Part shown: positions 1 through 5,680 of the stretch, piece by piece | Numbering within the stretch: the stretch's first letter is position 1 | Layout of the letters: each line of letters starts with the position of its first letter | From: Sphaerochaetaceae bacterium | GTDB taxonomy: Bacteria > Spirochaetota > Spirochaetia > Sphaerochaetales > Sphaerochaetaceae | NCBI GenBank assembly: GCA_024405065.1 | Contig: JAKSPF010000045.1 | Coordinates: forward strand, 1-9,045 | Direction of reading: 5' to 3' | Length of the DNA stretch: 9,045 nt | The notes under the pieces: generated by a model | Databases searched by the model: none | What the model saw: only the letters and a program-made list of their open reading frames with translations | Told to the model about the DNA's origin: nothing | Translations under genes and position numbers: made by a program

Positions 1-260
1 GAGGTTTTATTGCTGTTGCTCTTGTATATTTCGGGCAGTGGCATCCTGTTAAAGTATTCTTAGGAGCGCTTTTGTTTACTTTTGCACAGAGCCTTCAGAC
101 TCAGATTCAGATTTATGTGCCGAGTTTTCAGTATTATGAATTTTTGACAATGTTGCCGTACATTCTTGTTATTGTTGTTCTTGCTTTCAACAGAAAACGT
201 AACAGGTTAGGTCCTGCGGCATTAGGCAAAGCTTTTGATCGTGAGTTAAGAGTCTATTAA
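1..260 (+). CDS. ABC transporter permease, sugar/nucleoside type (BPD_transp_2), C-terminal part only
   Basis: The frame is open from position 3 to a TAA at 258-260, and the gene begins before the window. The 85 visible residues contain two hydrophobic stretches: one near GFIAVALVYFG, and one near LTMLPYILVIVVLAF followed by a basic cluster (NRKRNR). They end with GPAALGKAFDRELRVY. A TMLPY-I-hydrophobic segment, a basic loop and a final PAALG-x-x-x-x-RE tail are typical of the second membrane subunit of ABC importers that use Bmp-family lipoproteins (B. subtilis NupQ/YufQ type; the treponemal Pnr purine-nucleoside and Rfu riboflavin systems are related). It would sit in the inner membrane and move a nucleoside, riboflavin or similar small molecule inward. 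The substrate cannot be told from this fragment. Its partner genes should lie upstream, outside the window. The gene converges on rnc across a repeat-filled spacer. Confidence 0.85.
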   Translation, partial: GFIAVALVYFGQWHPVKVFLGALLFTFAQSLQTQIQIYVPSFQYYEFLTMLPYILVIVVLAFNRKRNRLGPAALGKAFDRELRVY

Positions 261-472
261 GGGAACTTCTAAAAACCCATTACGCAAATCTTGCCTCACC
301 TTTTTGGCTGCAAGAAATTTTTTCAAATCCTCATTTGCGACAAGCAAACTGCGGTTTTCTAAAATTCCTTTCGCTCAAAAATCTGATACAATCTTTACAT
401 AAGCAGTTTTTAGAAATTCCCTGCAAAAATTCTGACAGCAAACTGAGAGGGGCAGGGGTTTTGCGAATTCCT
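260..472. repeat. Degenerate repeat element with terminal inverted repeats, filling a convergent intergenic space
   Basis: Positions 260-276 (AGGGAACTTCTAAAAAC) and 406-422 are inverted repeats, matching at 16 of 17 positions and enclosing about 129 nt. Within and beyond them the right-end motif recurs in direct orientation: GCGGTTTTCTAAAATTCC at 351-368, GCAGTTTTTAGAAATTCC at 403-420 and GGGGTTTTGCGAATTCC at 455-471. The GTTTT of each copy starts at 354, 406 and 458, exactly 52 nt apart. Sequence between the motifs is also partly shared: GACAAGCAAACT at 339-350 resembles GACAGCAAACT at 434-444. A small perfect hairpin (TTTGC-GACAA-GCAAA) lies at 334-348. The element begins on the last base of the permease stop codon and ends 5 nt from the rnc stop codon. 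I see no clear target-site duplication and no transposase. It is probably a dispersed, non-autonomous repeat (MITE- or REP-like), but genome copy number is not visible here. Confidence 0.65.
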
Positions 473-477
473 CGTAG

Positions 478-1218
478 TTACTCTTCTTCAAAACCGAGTT
501 TTTGCCATGCAAGTTTTGCAACGGCCTGTTCCGCATCCTTTTTGTTGTGTCCTCCTACCGGACCGAATGTTCTTCCGTTAAATGTGACATTGAAGTAAAA
601 CTGCTGATCATGATCCGGACCTGACGTTCTTATGAGAGTATACTCCGGAACTTTCTTGTACTTTTTCTGCACGTATTCCTGAAGAAGTGTTTTGTAATCT
701 TTTTTGTGTCTGTTGCTTATTACATCATTTATTTCTGAAGAGAGATTTTTCAGAATGAAATCCCGTGCGGTGATGTAATCTCTGTCAAGGTAAACGGCAG
801 CAAAAACAGCTTCAGTACAATCTGCAAGGATTGCTTTTTTATGCCTTCCTCCGGACATCTCTTCACCTTTACCTATGAGAATATAACGGTCAAGGTGAAG
901 ATTCTCTGCAACATTGGAAAGCGAATCTTCATTTACAACAAAACTGCGGATTCTTGTATAATCACCCTCATTCAAACAAAGATTTGTGTATAACCAGTCC
1001 GATATCACCAGTTGCAACACACTGTCACCTAAAAATTCAAGACGTTCGTTGTCCCGTACCTGTGAATTTTTTGCTTCGTTTGCATAGGATGAATGCACGA
1101 ATGCATTGTGTAATATTGAAATATCTCTGAAATTCAGACCTGCACTCTTCTGAAATGATAAAAGCTCCCTCAACCTTTCTTCAGGTATAGCAGGAGCTTT
1201 GTTTCTTTTTCCGAACAT
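478..1218 (-). CDS. rnc: Ribonuclease III
   Basis: RNase III cuts double-stranded RNA, chiefly in maturing the rRNA precursor and in mRNA turnover, as a Mg-dependent homodimer in the cytoplasm. The 246-residue protein has the usual length and layout. The catalytic domain occupies about 13-165, with the signature NERLEFLGDS at 57-66. Its metal and catalytic acids are E58, E61, D65, D133 and E136, the last two in LADCTEAVFA. A double-stranded RNA-binding domain follows from about 174 to 243 (DYKTLLQEY, then GGHNKKDAEQAVAKLAWQKL). The start chosen is ATG at 1218, 3 nt past the acpP stop codon. An in-frame TTG directly before it (1221) would add one residue. There is no convincing Shine-Dalgarno sequence before either, so translation probably depends on ribosomes finishing acpP. 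It is the last gene of the rpmF-acpP-rnc operon. All key residues are intact. Confidence 0.97.
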   Translation of the reverse strand: MFGKRNKAPAIPEERLRELLSFQKSAGLNFRDISILHNAFVHSSYANEAKNSQVRDNERLEFLGDSVLQLVISDWLYTNLCLNEGDYTRIRSFVVNEDSLSNVAENLHLDRYILIGKGEEMSGGRHKKAILADCTEAVFAAVYLDRDYITARDFILKNLSSEINDVISNRHKKDYKTLLQEYVQKKYKKVPEYTLIRTSGPDHDQQFYFNVTFNGRTFGPVGGHNKKDAEQAVAKLAWQKLGFEEE

Positions 1219-1221
1219 CAA

Positions 1222-1461
1222 TCAAATCAGTGTGGCAAGGAAATCAACAGCCTGTCCGACTGTTTCAAAAGTTCTTCCCTTTTCATCGGGAATTGTAATG
1301 TCAAACTCTTCCTCAAAGCCGCTCACAAGATCCAAAATGTCCATACTGTCAGCTTTCAGATCTTTCATAAAATACGAATCAAGCCTGATACTGTCCTCGT
1401 CAATGGCAAGTTTTTCGGCAATAATAGCTTTCACCTTGTTAAAAAGTTCAGTTTTATCCAT
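1222..1461 (-). CDS. acpP: Acyl carrier protein
   Basis: This small acidic cytoplasmic protein carries acyl chains on a 4'-phosphopantetheine arm during fatty acid and lipid synthesis. The 79 residues match the family length. The attachment serine is S39 in LKADSMDILDLV; the family's usual DSL is DSM here, a mild variant. Helix I (about 3-17), the acidic helix II after S39 (DILDLVSGFEEEF) and the final helix (TVGQAVDFLATLI) are all recognisable. The start ATG is 4 nt after the rpmF stop. A strong GGAGG (1471-1475) lies 9 nt upstream, inside the end of rpmF. The rnc start follows its stop within 3 nt. Linkage to rpmF recalls the rpmF-fab cluster of other bacteria, but here the plsX and fab genes are absent between them and rnc follows at once. 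Confidence 0.96.
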   Translation of the reverse strand: MDKTELFNKVKAIIAEKLAIDEDSIRLDSYFMKDLKADSMDILDLVSGFEEEFDITIPDEKGRTFETVGQAVDFLATLI

Positions 1462-1465
1462 TGTA

Positions 1466-1648
1466 TCAGTCCTCCGGATTTATCATCTGGACACCCTTGT
1501 AATATCCGCATTTCGGACATACACGGTGCGGAAGAATGAACGATCCGCATTTTGTGCATTTTGTAAGAGTCGGGGCATCAAGTCTCATATTTGAATCTTT
1601 TCTTGATGCAGCTGTAGATTTTGATGTTTTGTATTTAGGTGTAGCCAT
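1466..1648 (-). CDS. rpmF: 50S ribosomal protein L32 (bL32), zinc-binding form
   Basis: L32 is a small protein of the large ribosomal subunit. The 60-residue product starts with MATPKYKTSKS, close to the usual MAVPK-x-K-x-S-K start of the family, followed by a basic N-terminal tail. Four cysteines form a zinc-ribbon: C31 and C34 (CTKC), then C44 and C47 (CPKC). This is therefore the C+ form, not the zinc-independent form that lacks the cysteines. ATG at 1648 is chosen over an in-frame TTG two codons upstream. It restores the family N-terminus, and AAGAGG at 1655-1660 is spaced 6 nt from it. It is the first gene of the operon, 4 nt ahead of acpP, with its own promoter in the divergent spacer shared with ileS. 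Confidence 0.96.
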   Translation of the reverse strand: MATPKYKTSKSTAASRKDSNMRLDAPTLTKCTKCGSFILPHRVCPKCGYYKGVQMINPED

Positions 1649-1654
1649 ATTCAA

Positions 1655-1660
1655 CCTCTT
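1655..1660 (-). promoter_or_regulatory. Ribosome binding site of rpmF
   Basis: On the - strand AAGAGG is followed by 6 nt (TTGAAT) and then ATG at 1648. This spacing suits the ATG. The TTG at 1654 would sit directly against the site with no spacer, which decides the start in favour of ATG. Confidence 0.75.
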
Positions 1661-1674
1661 TTACGTCAGATTCC

Positions 1675-1697
1675 GGGGGAACCATGCAGGTTCCTCT
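1675..1697 (-). promoter_or_regulatory. Small hairpin in the predicted 5' leader of rpmF
   Basis: Positions 1678-1683 (GGAACC) and 1689-1694 (GGTTCC) form a perfect 6-bp inverted repeat around a 5-nt loop. One further pair (1676/1696) is possible beyond a mismatch. In the - strand transcript it would lie about 12-30 nt after the predicted start point and about 18 nt before the Shine-Dalgarno sequence. It has no U-run after it, so it is unlikely to be a terminator. An mRNA-stability or feedback element is possible; so is chance. Confidence 0.4.
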
Positions 1698-1712
1698 ACA
1701 AACAACATTGTG

Positions 1713-1741
1713 AGAATATAAAAAAAAACGTAATAAGTCAA
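1713..1741 (-). promoter_or_regulatory. Predicted sigma70-type promoter of the rpmF-acpP-rnc operon
   Basis: On the - strand TTGACT (1741-1736) is a near-consensus -35 box. A 17-nt spacer follows, then TATTCT (1718-1713) as -10. An overlapping TATATT (1720-1715) would give a 15-nt spacer. The spacer contains a run of nine T (1728-1720). Transcription would start near 1706, leaving a leader of roughly 58 nt. Confidence 0.6.
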
Positions 1742-1764
1742 CTGCACGCGCTATTTCCATGTGA

Positions 1765-1793
1765 TTGAAAGAAACACTAAGAATGAATAATAT
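1765..1793 (+). promoter_or_regulatory. Predicted sigma70-type promoter of the ileS operon
   Basis: TTGAAA at 1765-1770, a 17-nt spacer and TAATAT at 1788-1793 make a near-consensus promoter. Transcription would start near 1800, giving a leader of only about 36 nt before ileS. That is far too short for a T-box riboswitch. The -35 box lies 23 nt from that of the divergent rpmF promoter. Confidence 0.65.
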
Positions 1794-1823
1794 ATCATAA
1801 CACAACGCTAATTGAGGCTTTTC

Positions 1824-1830
1824 AGAGGTG
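1824..1830 (+). promoter_or_regulatory. Ribosome binding site of ileS
   Basis: AGAGGTG ends 5 nt before ATG at 1836. It supports that ATG over the in-frame TTG at 1812, which has no such site and would place the ribosome binding site inside the coding region. Confidence 0.75.
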
Positions 1831-1835
1831 CCCTT

Positions 1836-4800
1836 ATGTTCAAAGAAGTTAATCCTAAACAGAATTTCCCGGAGATGGAAGAAAAAATCCTGAAATTCTG
1901 GAATGAAAATTCAATATTCAAAAAGTCCGTTGATTTCAGACCTGCAGACAACGAATTTTCTTTTTATGACGGTCCTCCGTTTGCAACGGGTCATCCGCAT
2001 TACGGGCATCTTGTTCCGGGGACAATAAAAGACATCATACCCAGATATCAGACAATGAAAGGAAAACGCGTTGTCAGAAACTGGGGATGGGATTGTCACG
2101 GTCTGCCCGTTGAAAATGAAATGAAGAAAAAGCTGGGGATTTCCAGTGCAAAGGAAATTGAGAAATACGGTGTTGCAAAGTACAATGAGGAGTGCCGTTC
2201 AATCGTATTGAGATTTACAAGTGACTGGGAAAAATCAATTTCTCGCATGGGCAGGTGGGTTGATTTTGAGCATGGTTACAGAACCATGGATCCGTCATTT
2301 ATGGAAAGTATATGGTGGGTTTTCAAAACTCTGTATGACAAGGGTCTTATTTACAAGGGGTATAACATTCTTCCATATAGTCCCGGTCTCGGTTGTCCTC
2401 TTTCAAATATGGAAGTCAATCTCGGCGGTTATAAAGATGTAACAGATCCTGCAGTGACTGTCAGGTTCAGGGTGAAGGACACAGCAAATACGTATTTTCT
2501 TGCATGGACAACAACACCGTGGACTTTGCCGAGTAATCTTGCTCTTGCACTCGGTCCTGAAATTGACTATGTGAAGCTCAAAGACAATGATTCGGGTGAT
2601 TTCTACATTTTGGGAAAGAACAGGATTTCTGCATACTACAAAGAGGAAAGCGCATACACAATTGTTGAGGAATACAAGGGAAAAGAGCTTAAAGGAATGC
2701 GTTACGAACCTCTCTTTCCTTATTTTGCACATCTCTATGAGCAAGGTGCGTTTGTCACCGTTTTGGGTGATTACGTTACAACTGAAGACGGATGCGGTAT
2801 TGTCCATACGGCACCCGGTTTCGGTGAAGATGATTACAATGTGCTTAAAGGTTCCGGTATTCCGGTAATCTGTCCGATTGACGACGAGTGTAAATTCACA
2901 TCCGATGTTCCTGAATATGAGGGAATTTTTGTTAAAGATGCAGACAAACCGATAATTCAAAGGCTGAAGGAAGAAGGAAAGCTTGTAAAGAGAGAAAATT
3001 ATCTCCACAGTTATCCTTTCTGCTGGAGAACCGGTTCGCCCCTTATATACAGGGCAATGGATTGCTGGTATGTAAGTGTTACCAAGTTCAAGGACAGAAT
3101 GGTTGCCAACAACAAAAAAGTTACATGGGTGCCTGAACATCTGAGAGACGGAAGATTCGGAAAATGGCTTGAAGGTGCAAGGGACTGGGCAATCTCAAGA
3201 AACAGATTTTGGGGAAATCCCATTCCTGTATGGCAGTGTGACGGTTCCGATTATGTTGAGGTTATCGGCAGTATTGAGGAACTGGAAAAGAAATGCGGTA
3301 AGAAGGTTACCGATATTCACAAACACTTTGTTGATGATCTTACATGGCCGAGTCCCGACGGGAAAGGAACAATGAGAAGGGTTCCGGATGTACTTGACTG
3401 CTGGTTTGAAAGCGGAAGTATGCCTTACGGACAGCTGCATTATCCGTTTGAAAATGTTGAAAGATTCAATAAAATATTTCCTGCTGATTTTGTCTGTGAA
3501 GGTCTTGATCAGACAAGAGGGTGGTTTTACACACTTACAATCATGGCAACGGCACTGTTTGACAAACCGTGTTTTATGCACAATGTCACTAACGGAATCA
3601 TTTTGGCGGAAGACGGTGAAAAGATGTCAAAAAGTAAGGGCAATTTCACCGATCCGATGATTCTTGTTGATCAGTTCGGTGCGGATTCATTGAGGTTTGC
3701 TCTGATGAATTCGCAGGCTGTCCGTGCTGATGATCTGAAATTTTCCGACAATATGGTAAAAGATGTGCTTAAAACTCTTATTTTGCCGTTGTGGAACAGT
3801 TACTCTTTTTTTGTTACATACGCAAATCTTGACGGATATACCCCGTCGGAAACGCCTTATGAGAAATTGAGGAACCCTTTGGACAGATGGATGATTTCAA
3901 CTCTTGAAGCACTTATTCACAATATGGATGATGCCCTCTCCGGTTATGATATTCAGACTGCCTGCGGATACCTTGTCACATTTATGGACAGTCTTAACAA
4001 CTGGTTTATAAGGAGAAGCAGAAGGAGATTCTGGAAGAGCGAGAATGACAGTGACAAGAAGATGGCTTATGATACGCTCTACAAAGTTCTTATAACATTC
4101 TGTAAGCTTGCTGCACCCATAGTTCCGTTCATTACCGAGGAAATTTATCAAAATCTCAAGGTGAGTGATGATCCGCAGTCCGTGCATCTCTGTGATTATC
4201 CGGTTTATAATGAGAAGCACCGTGATTATGTTCTTGAAAAAATGATGGCTCTTACGGTTAAGGCTATTACTATGGGACGTTCACTCAGAAGTTCAAACAG
4301 CATAAAGAACAGGCAACCTCTTAAAAAGGTTTTCCTTGTGGACAGATTACAGGCTGACAGGAAGATTCTTGAGGAAATGAAGTCAATAATTGCCGAAGAA
4401 CTTAATGTCAAGGAAGTTGAGATTCAGAGTGACGAGTCTTCTCTTGTGGATTATTCTGCAAAAGCAAATTTCAAGATTCTCGGTGCAAAACTCGGTAAGC
4501 ACATGAAGGAGGTTGCTGCAAAAATACAGGAACTTCATAACGAACATATTGAGAAATTACTCGGAGGTCTGAAACAGACTCTTAAGTACGGTGAGAACCA
4601 GAGCATAGATATTTCATCAGATGATGTTCTTGTTCAAAGAGAGGAGAAAAAGAATCTCAAAATTCTCAATGAAGGTGAATTGACTGTAGGTTTTGATACG
4701 GAAGTTACAAAAGAACTTTTGTATGAAGGACTTGCAAGGGACATAATCAGATCCATTCAGACGTTGAGAAAGGAGAGCGGTCTTGAGGTTTCTGACCGTA

Positions 4801-4961
4801 TTGATCTGAAGATTGCAGGTGATGAAGAGGTCAGGGAAGTCTGTGACGTATTCAAGTCTTTCATAAGCAATGAGACTCTTGCCGCAAAACTTGAGTATGT
4901 TACGGAACTTGATACTTCGGAAAATGAAATCGGAATTAAACTGAAAATAAAGAAGGTCTGA
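1836..4961 (+). CDS. ileS: Isoleucyl-tRNA synthetase, long eukaryote-like (IleS2) type
   Basis: This class I enzyme attaches isoleucine to tRNA-Ile in the cytoplasm and edits mischarged valine. The product has 1041 residues. The HIGH motif reads HYGH at 55-58, within PPFATGHPHYGHL. The inserted editing domain shows the Thr-rich peptide WTTTPWTLPSN (224-234) and GCGIVHTAPGFGEDD (319-332). DCWFESG lies around W523 and DQTRGWF starts at D558. KMSKS is complete at 596-600. An anticodon-binding helical domain follows (WMISTLEALIHNMDDAL; NNWFIRRSRRRFW). There are no paired CxxC zinc motifs at the C-terminus, unlike the common bacterial type. Length, the HYGH spelling and the missing zinc finger point to the eukaryote-like group known from spirochaetes. 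The start is ATG at 1836, preceded by AGAGGTG. The stop codon overlaps the ATG of the lipoprotein gene by one base. Confidence 0.97.
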   Translation: MFKEVNPKQNFPEMEEKILKFWNENSIFKKSVDFRPADNEFSFYDGPPFATGHPHYGHLVPGTIKDIIPRYQTMKGKRVVRNWGWDCHGLPVENEMKKKLGISSAKEIEKYGVAKYNEECRSIVLRFTSDWEKSISRMGRWVDFEHGYRTMDPSFMESIWWVFKTLYDKGLIYKGYNILPYSPGLGCPLSNMEVNLGGYKDVTDPAVTVRFRVKDTANTYFLAWTTTPWTLPSNLALALGPEIDYVKLKDNDSGDFYILGKNRISAYYKEESAYTIVEEYKGKELKGMRYEPLFPYFAHLYEQGAFVTVLGDYVTTEDGCGIVHTAPGFGEDDYNVLKGSGIPVICPIDDECKFTSDVPEYEGIFVKDADKPIIQRLKEEGKLVKRENYLHSYPFCWRTGSPLIYRAMDCWYVSVTKFKDRMVANNKKVTWVPEHLRDGRFGKWLEGARDWAISRNRFWGNPIPVWQCDGSDYVEVIGSIEELEKKCGKKVTDIHKHFVDDLTWPSPDGKGTMRRVPDVLDCWFESGSMPYGQLHYPFENVERFNKIFPADFVCEGLDQTRGWFYTLTIMATALFDKPCFMHNVTNGIILAEDGEKMSKSKGNFTDPMILVDQFGADSLRFALMNSQAVRADDLKFSDNMVKDVLKTLILPLWNSYSFFVTYANLDGYTPSETPYEKLRNPLDRWMISTLEALIHNMDDALSGYDIQTACGYLVTFMDSLNNWFIRRSRRRFWKSENDSDKKMAYDTLYKVLITFCKLAAPIVPFITEEIYQNLKVSDDPQSVHLCDYPVYNEKHRDYVLEKMMALTVKAITMGRSLRSSNSIKNRQPLKKVFLVDRLQADRKILEEMKSIIAEELNVKEVEIQSDESSLVDYSAKANFKILGAKLGKHMKEVAAKIQELHNEHIEKLLGGLKQTLKYGENQSIDISSDDVLVQREEKKNLKILNEGELTVGFDTEVTKELLYEGLARDIIRSIQTLRKESGLEVSDRIDLKIAGDEEVREVCDVFKSFISNETLAAKLEYVTELDTSENEIGIKLKIKKV

Positions 4962-5680
4962 TGAAAAAAGCTTGCTTCACTTCACTTTTTACAATTTTGC
5001 TTCTTGTTTCGTGTGTGACACCTTTCGGTGAAAGGAATCCTGTTATCAGTAGATTCAACACAAGGAACGGCGTGCTTGCAACATTCAAGCAGGAGGGTGT
5101 TGTAAGCAGAATTTCAGTTGTTCTGAAAGAGGATGAATTTTTCGGAGTGATAGAGGGAAATTTCAGCAAAACCAGAGCAAAGAAATTCATATCTGAAAGT
5201 GATTTGTCTGCTTTCGGATACGATAGACTTGCTGAAAAATACGGTGAGATTTACTTTTCGTTTCCGGCAAACGGACTTGTCTTTTTTTCAAATGAGAAAT
5301 CAGACGGTCCTGATTTGAGAGAAGGTAGTTTTGATATGGAACTGAGCAGGGAACTTATGTCCGGAAAGTATGGTTTCTTTACTGAAAACCTTTCTCTCCT
5401 TCCTGCTGAAACCGGAGCAGCGGATCTTCCTGGCGATAAAATCAATTTCATACTTGTTTCTGAGTCTGAAGGTAAGAGCATAGTAAGGTTTTCCGTGACA
5501 GACAAAAAGGACAGTGATGCTCTTCTGAAATTTCTGAAAGCGGACTATGTGAAAAATTTGAAATTAAGCGGACAGAAAATTGATGTTGAAGAGCTTAAAG
5601 ATGTAATTTTTCAAAGTGGTCTTGATGTGTATTTTGTAAGTGATTCGTTATTCGGAGGTGTTCTTCAAAATGGAAAATAA
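4961..5680 (+). CDS. Predicted lipoprotein of unknown function between ileS and trpS
   Basis: I do not recognise the family. The 239-residue protein starts with KK, then a hydrophobic stretch ending LLLVSC, a spirochaetal-type lipobox with the lipidated cysteine at C18. The mature protein would be about 222 residues, anchored to a membrane by its lipid. It has no further membrane span and no catalytic motif that I can name. Two regions look alike in pattern: paired strands then a charged helix at about 37-78 (NGVLATF, RISVVL, FFGVIEGNF, SKTRAKKF) and at about 160-200 (KINFILVS, SIVRFSV, DSDALLKFLK). This may reflect an old duplication. The start ATG overlaps the ileS stop (TGATG), with AGAAGG 4 nt upstream. 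The gene's end overlaps trpS by 11 nt. From memory, T. pallidum ileS is followed by tp0453, an outer-membrane lipoprotein with an alpha/beta fold and amphipathic helices. Position and size make this a candidate relative, but I cannot confirm homology. Confidence 0.85.
   Translation: MKKACFTSLFTILLLVSCVTPFGERNPVISRFNTRNGVLATFKQEGVVSRISVVLKEDEFFGVIEGNFSKTRAKKFISESDLSAFGYDRLAEKYGEIYFSFPANGLVFFSNEKSDGPDLREGSFDMELSRELMSGKYGFFTENLSLLPAETGAADLPGDKINFILVSESEGKSIVRFSVTDKKDSDALLKFLKADYVKNLKLSGQKIDVEELKDVIFQSGLDVYFVSDSLFGGVLQNGK
5653..5660 (+). promoter_or_regulatory. Ribosome binding site of trpS inside the lipoprotein gene
   Basis: CGGAGGTG lies within the lipoprotein coding region and is followed by 9 nt, then ATG at 5670. 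It decides against the longer in-frame GTG start at 5640, which would lie upstream of this site. Confidence 0.75.

Noticed and set aside
260..472. CRISPR array
   Set aside because: The 52-nt spaced motifs are degenerate and the intervening sequence is partly homologous rather than unique, with one copy inverted. No cas gene is present.
260..477. Intrinsic terminator for the permease or rnc operon
   Set aside because: The inverted repeats are 129 nt apart and no compact GC-rich stem followed by a U-run is visible on either strand.
335..598. An 87-codon + strand frame from the repeat element into the end of rnc
   Set aside because: It consists of repeat-element sequence followed by antisense rnc. 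The recurring FLKF/FLEIP/VLRIP peptides only reflect the repeated nucleotide motif.
1794..1835. T-box or other riboswitch ahead of ileS
   Set aside because: The leader from the predicted start to ATG is about 36 nt, too short, and shows no stem series or T-box core.
2403..3140. A 245-codon open frame on the - strand inside ileS
   Set aside because: It lies wholly antisense to well-conserved ileS sequence, its peptide is rich in Cys and Phe with no recognisable domain, and it has no ribosome binding site that I can see. It is a shadow of ileS codon use.
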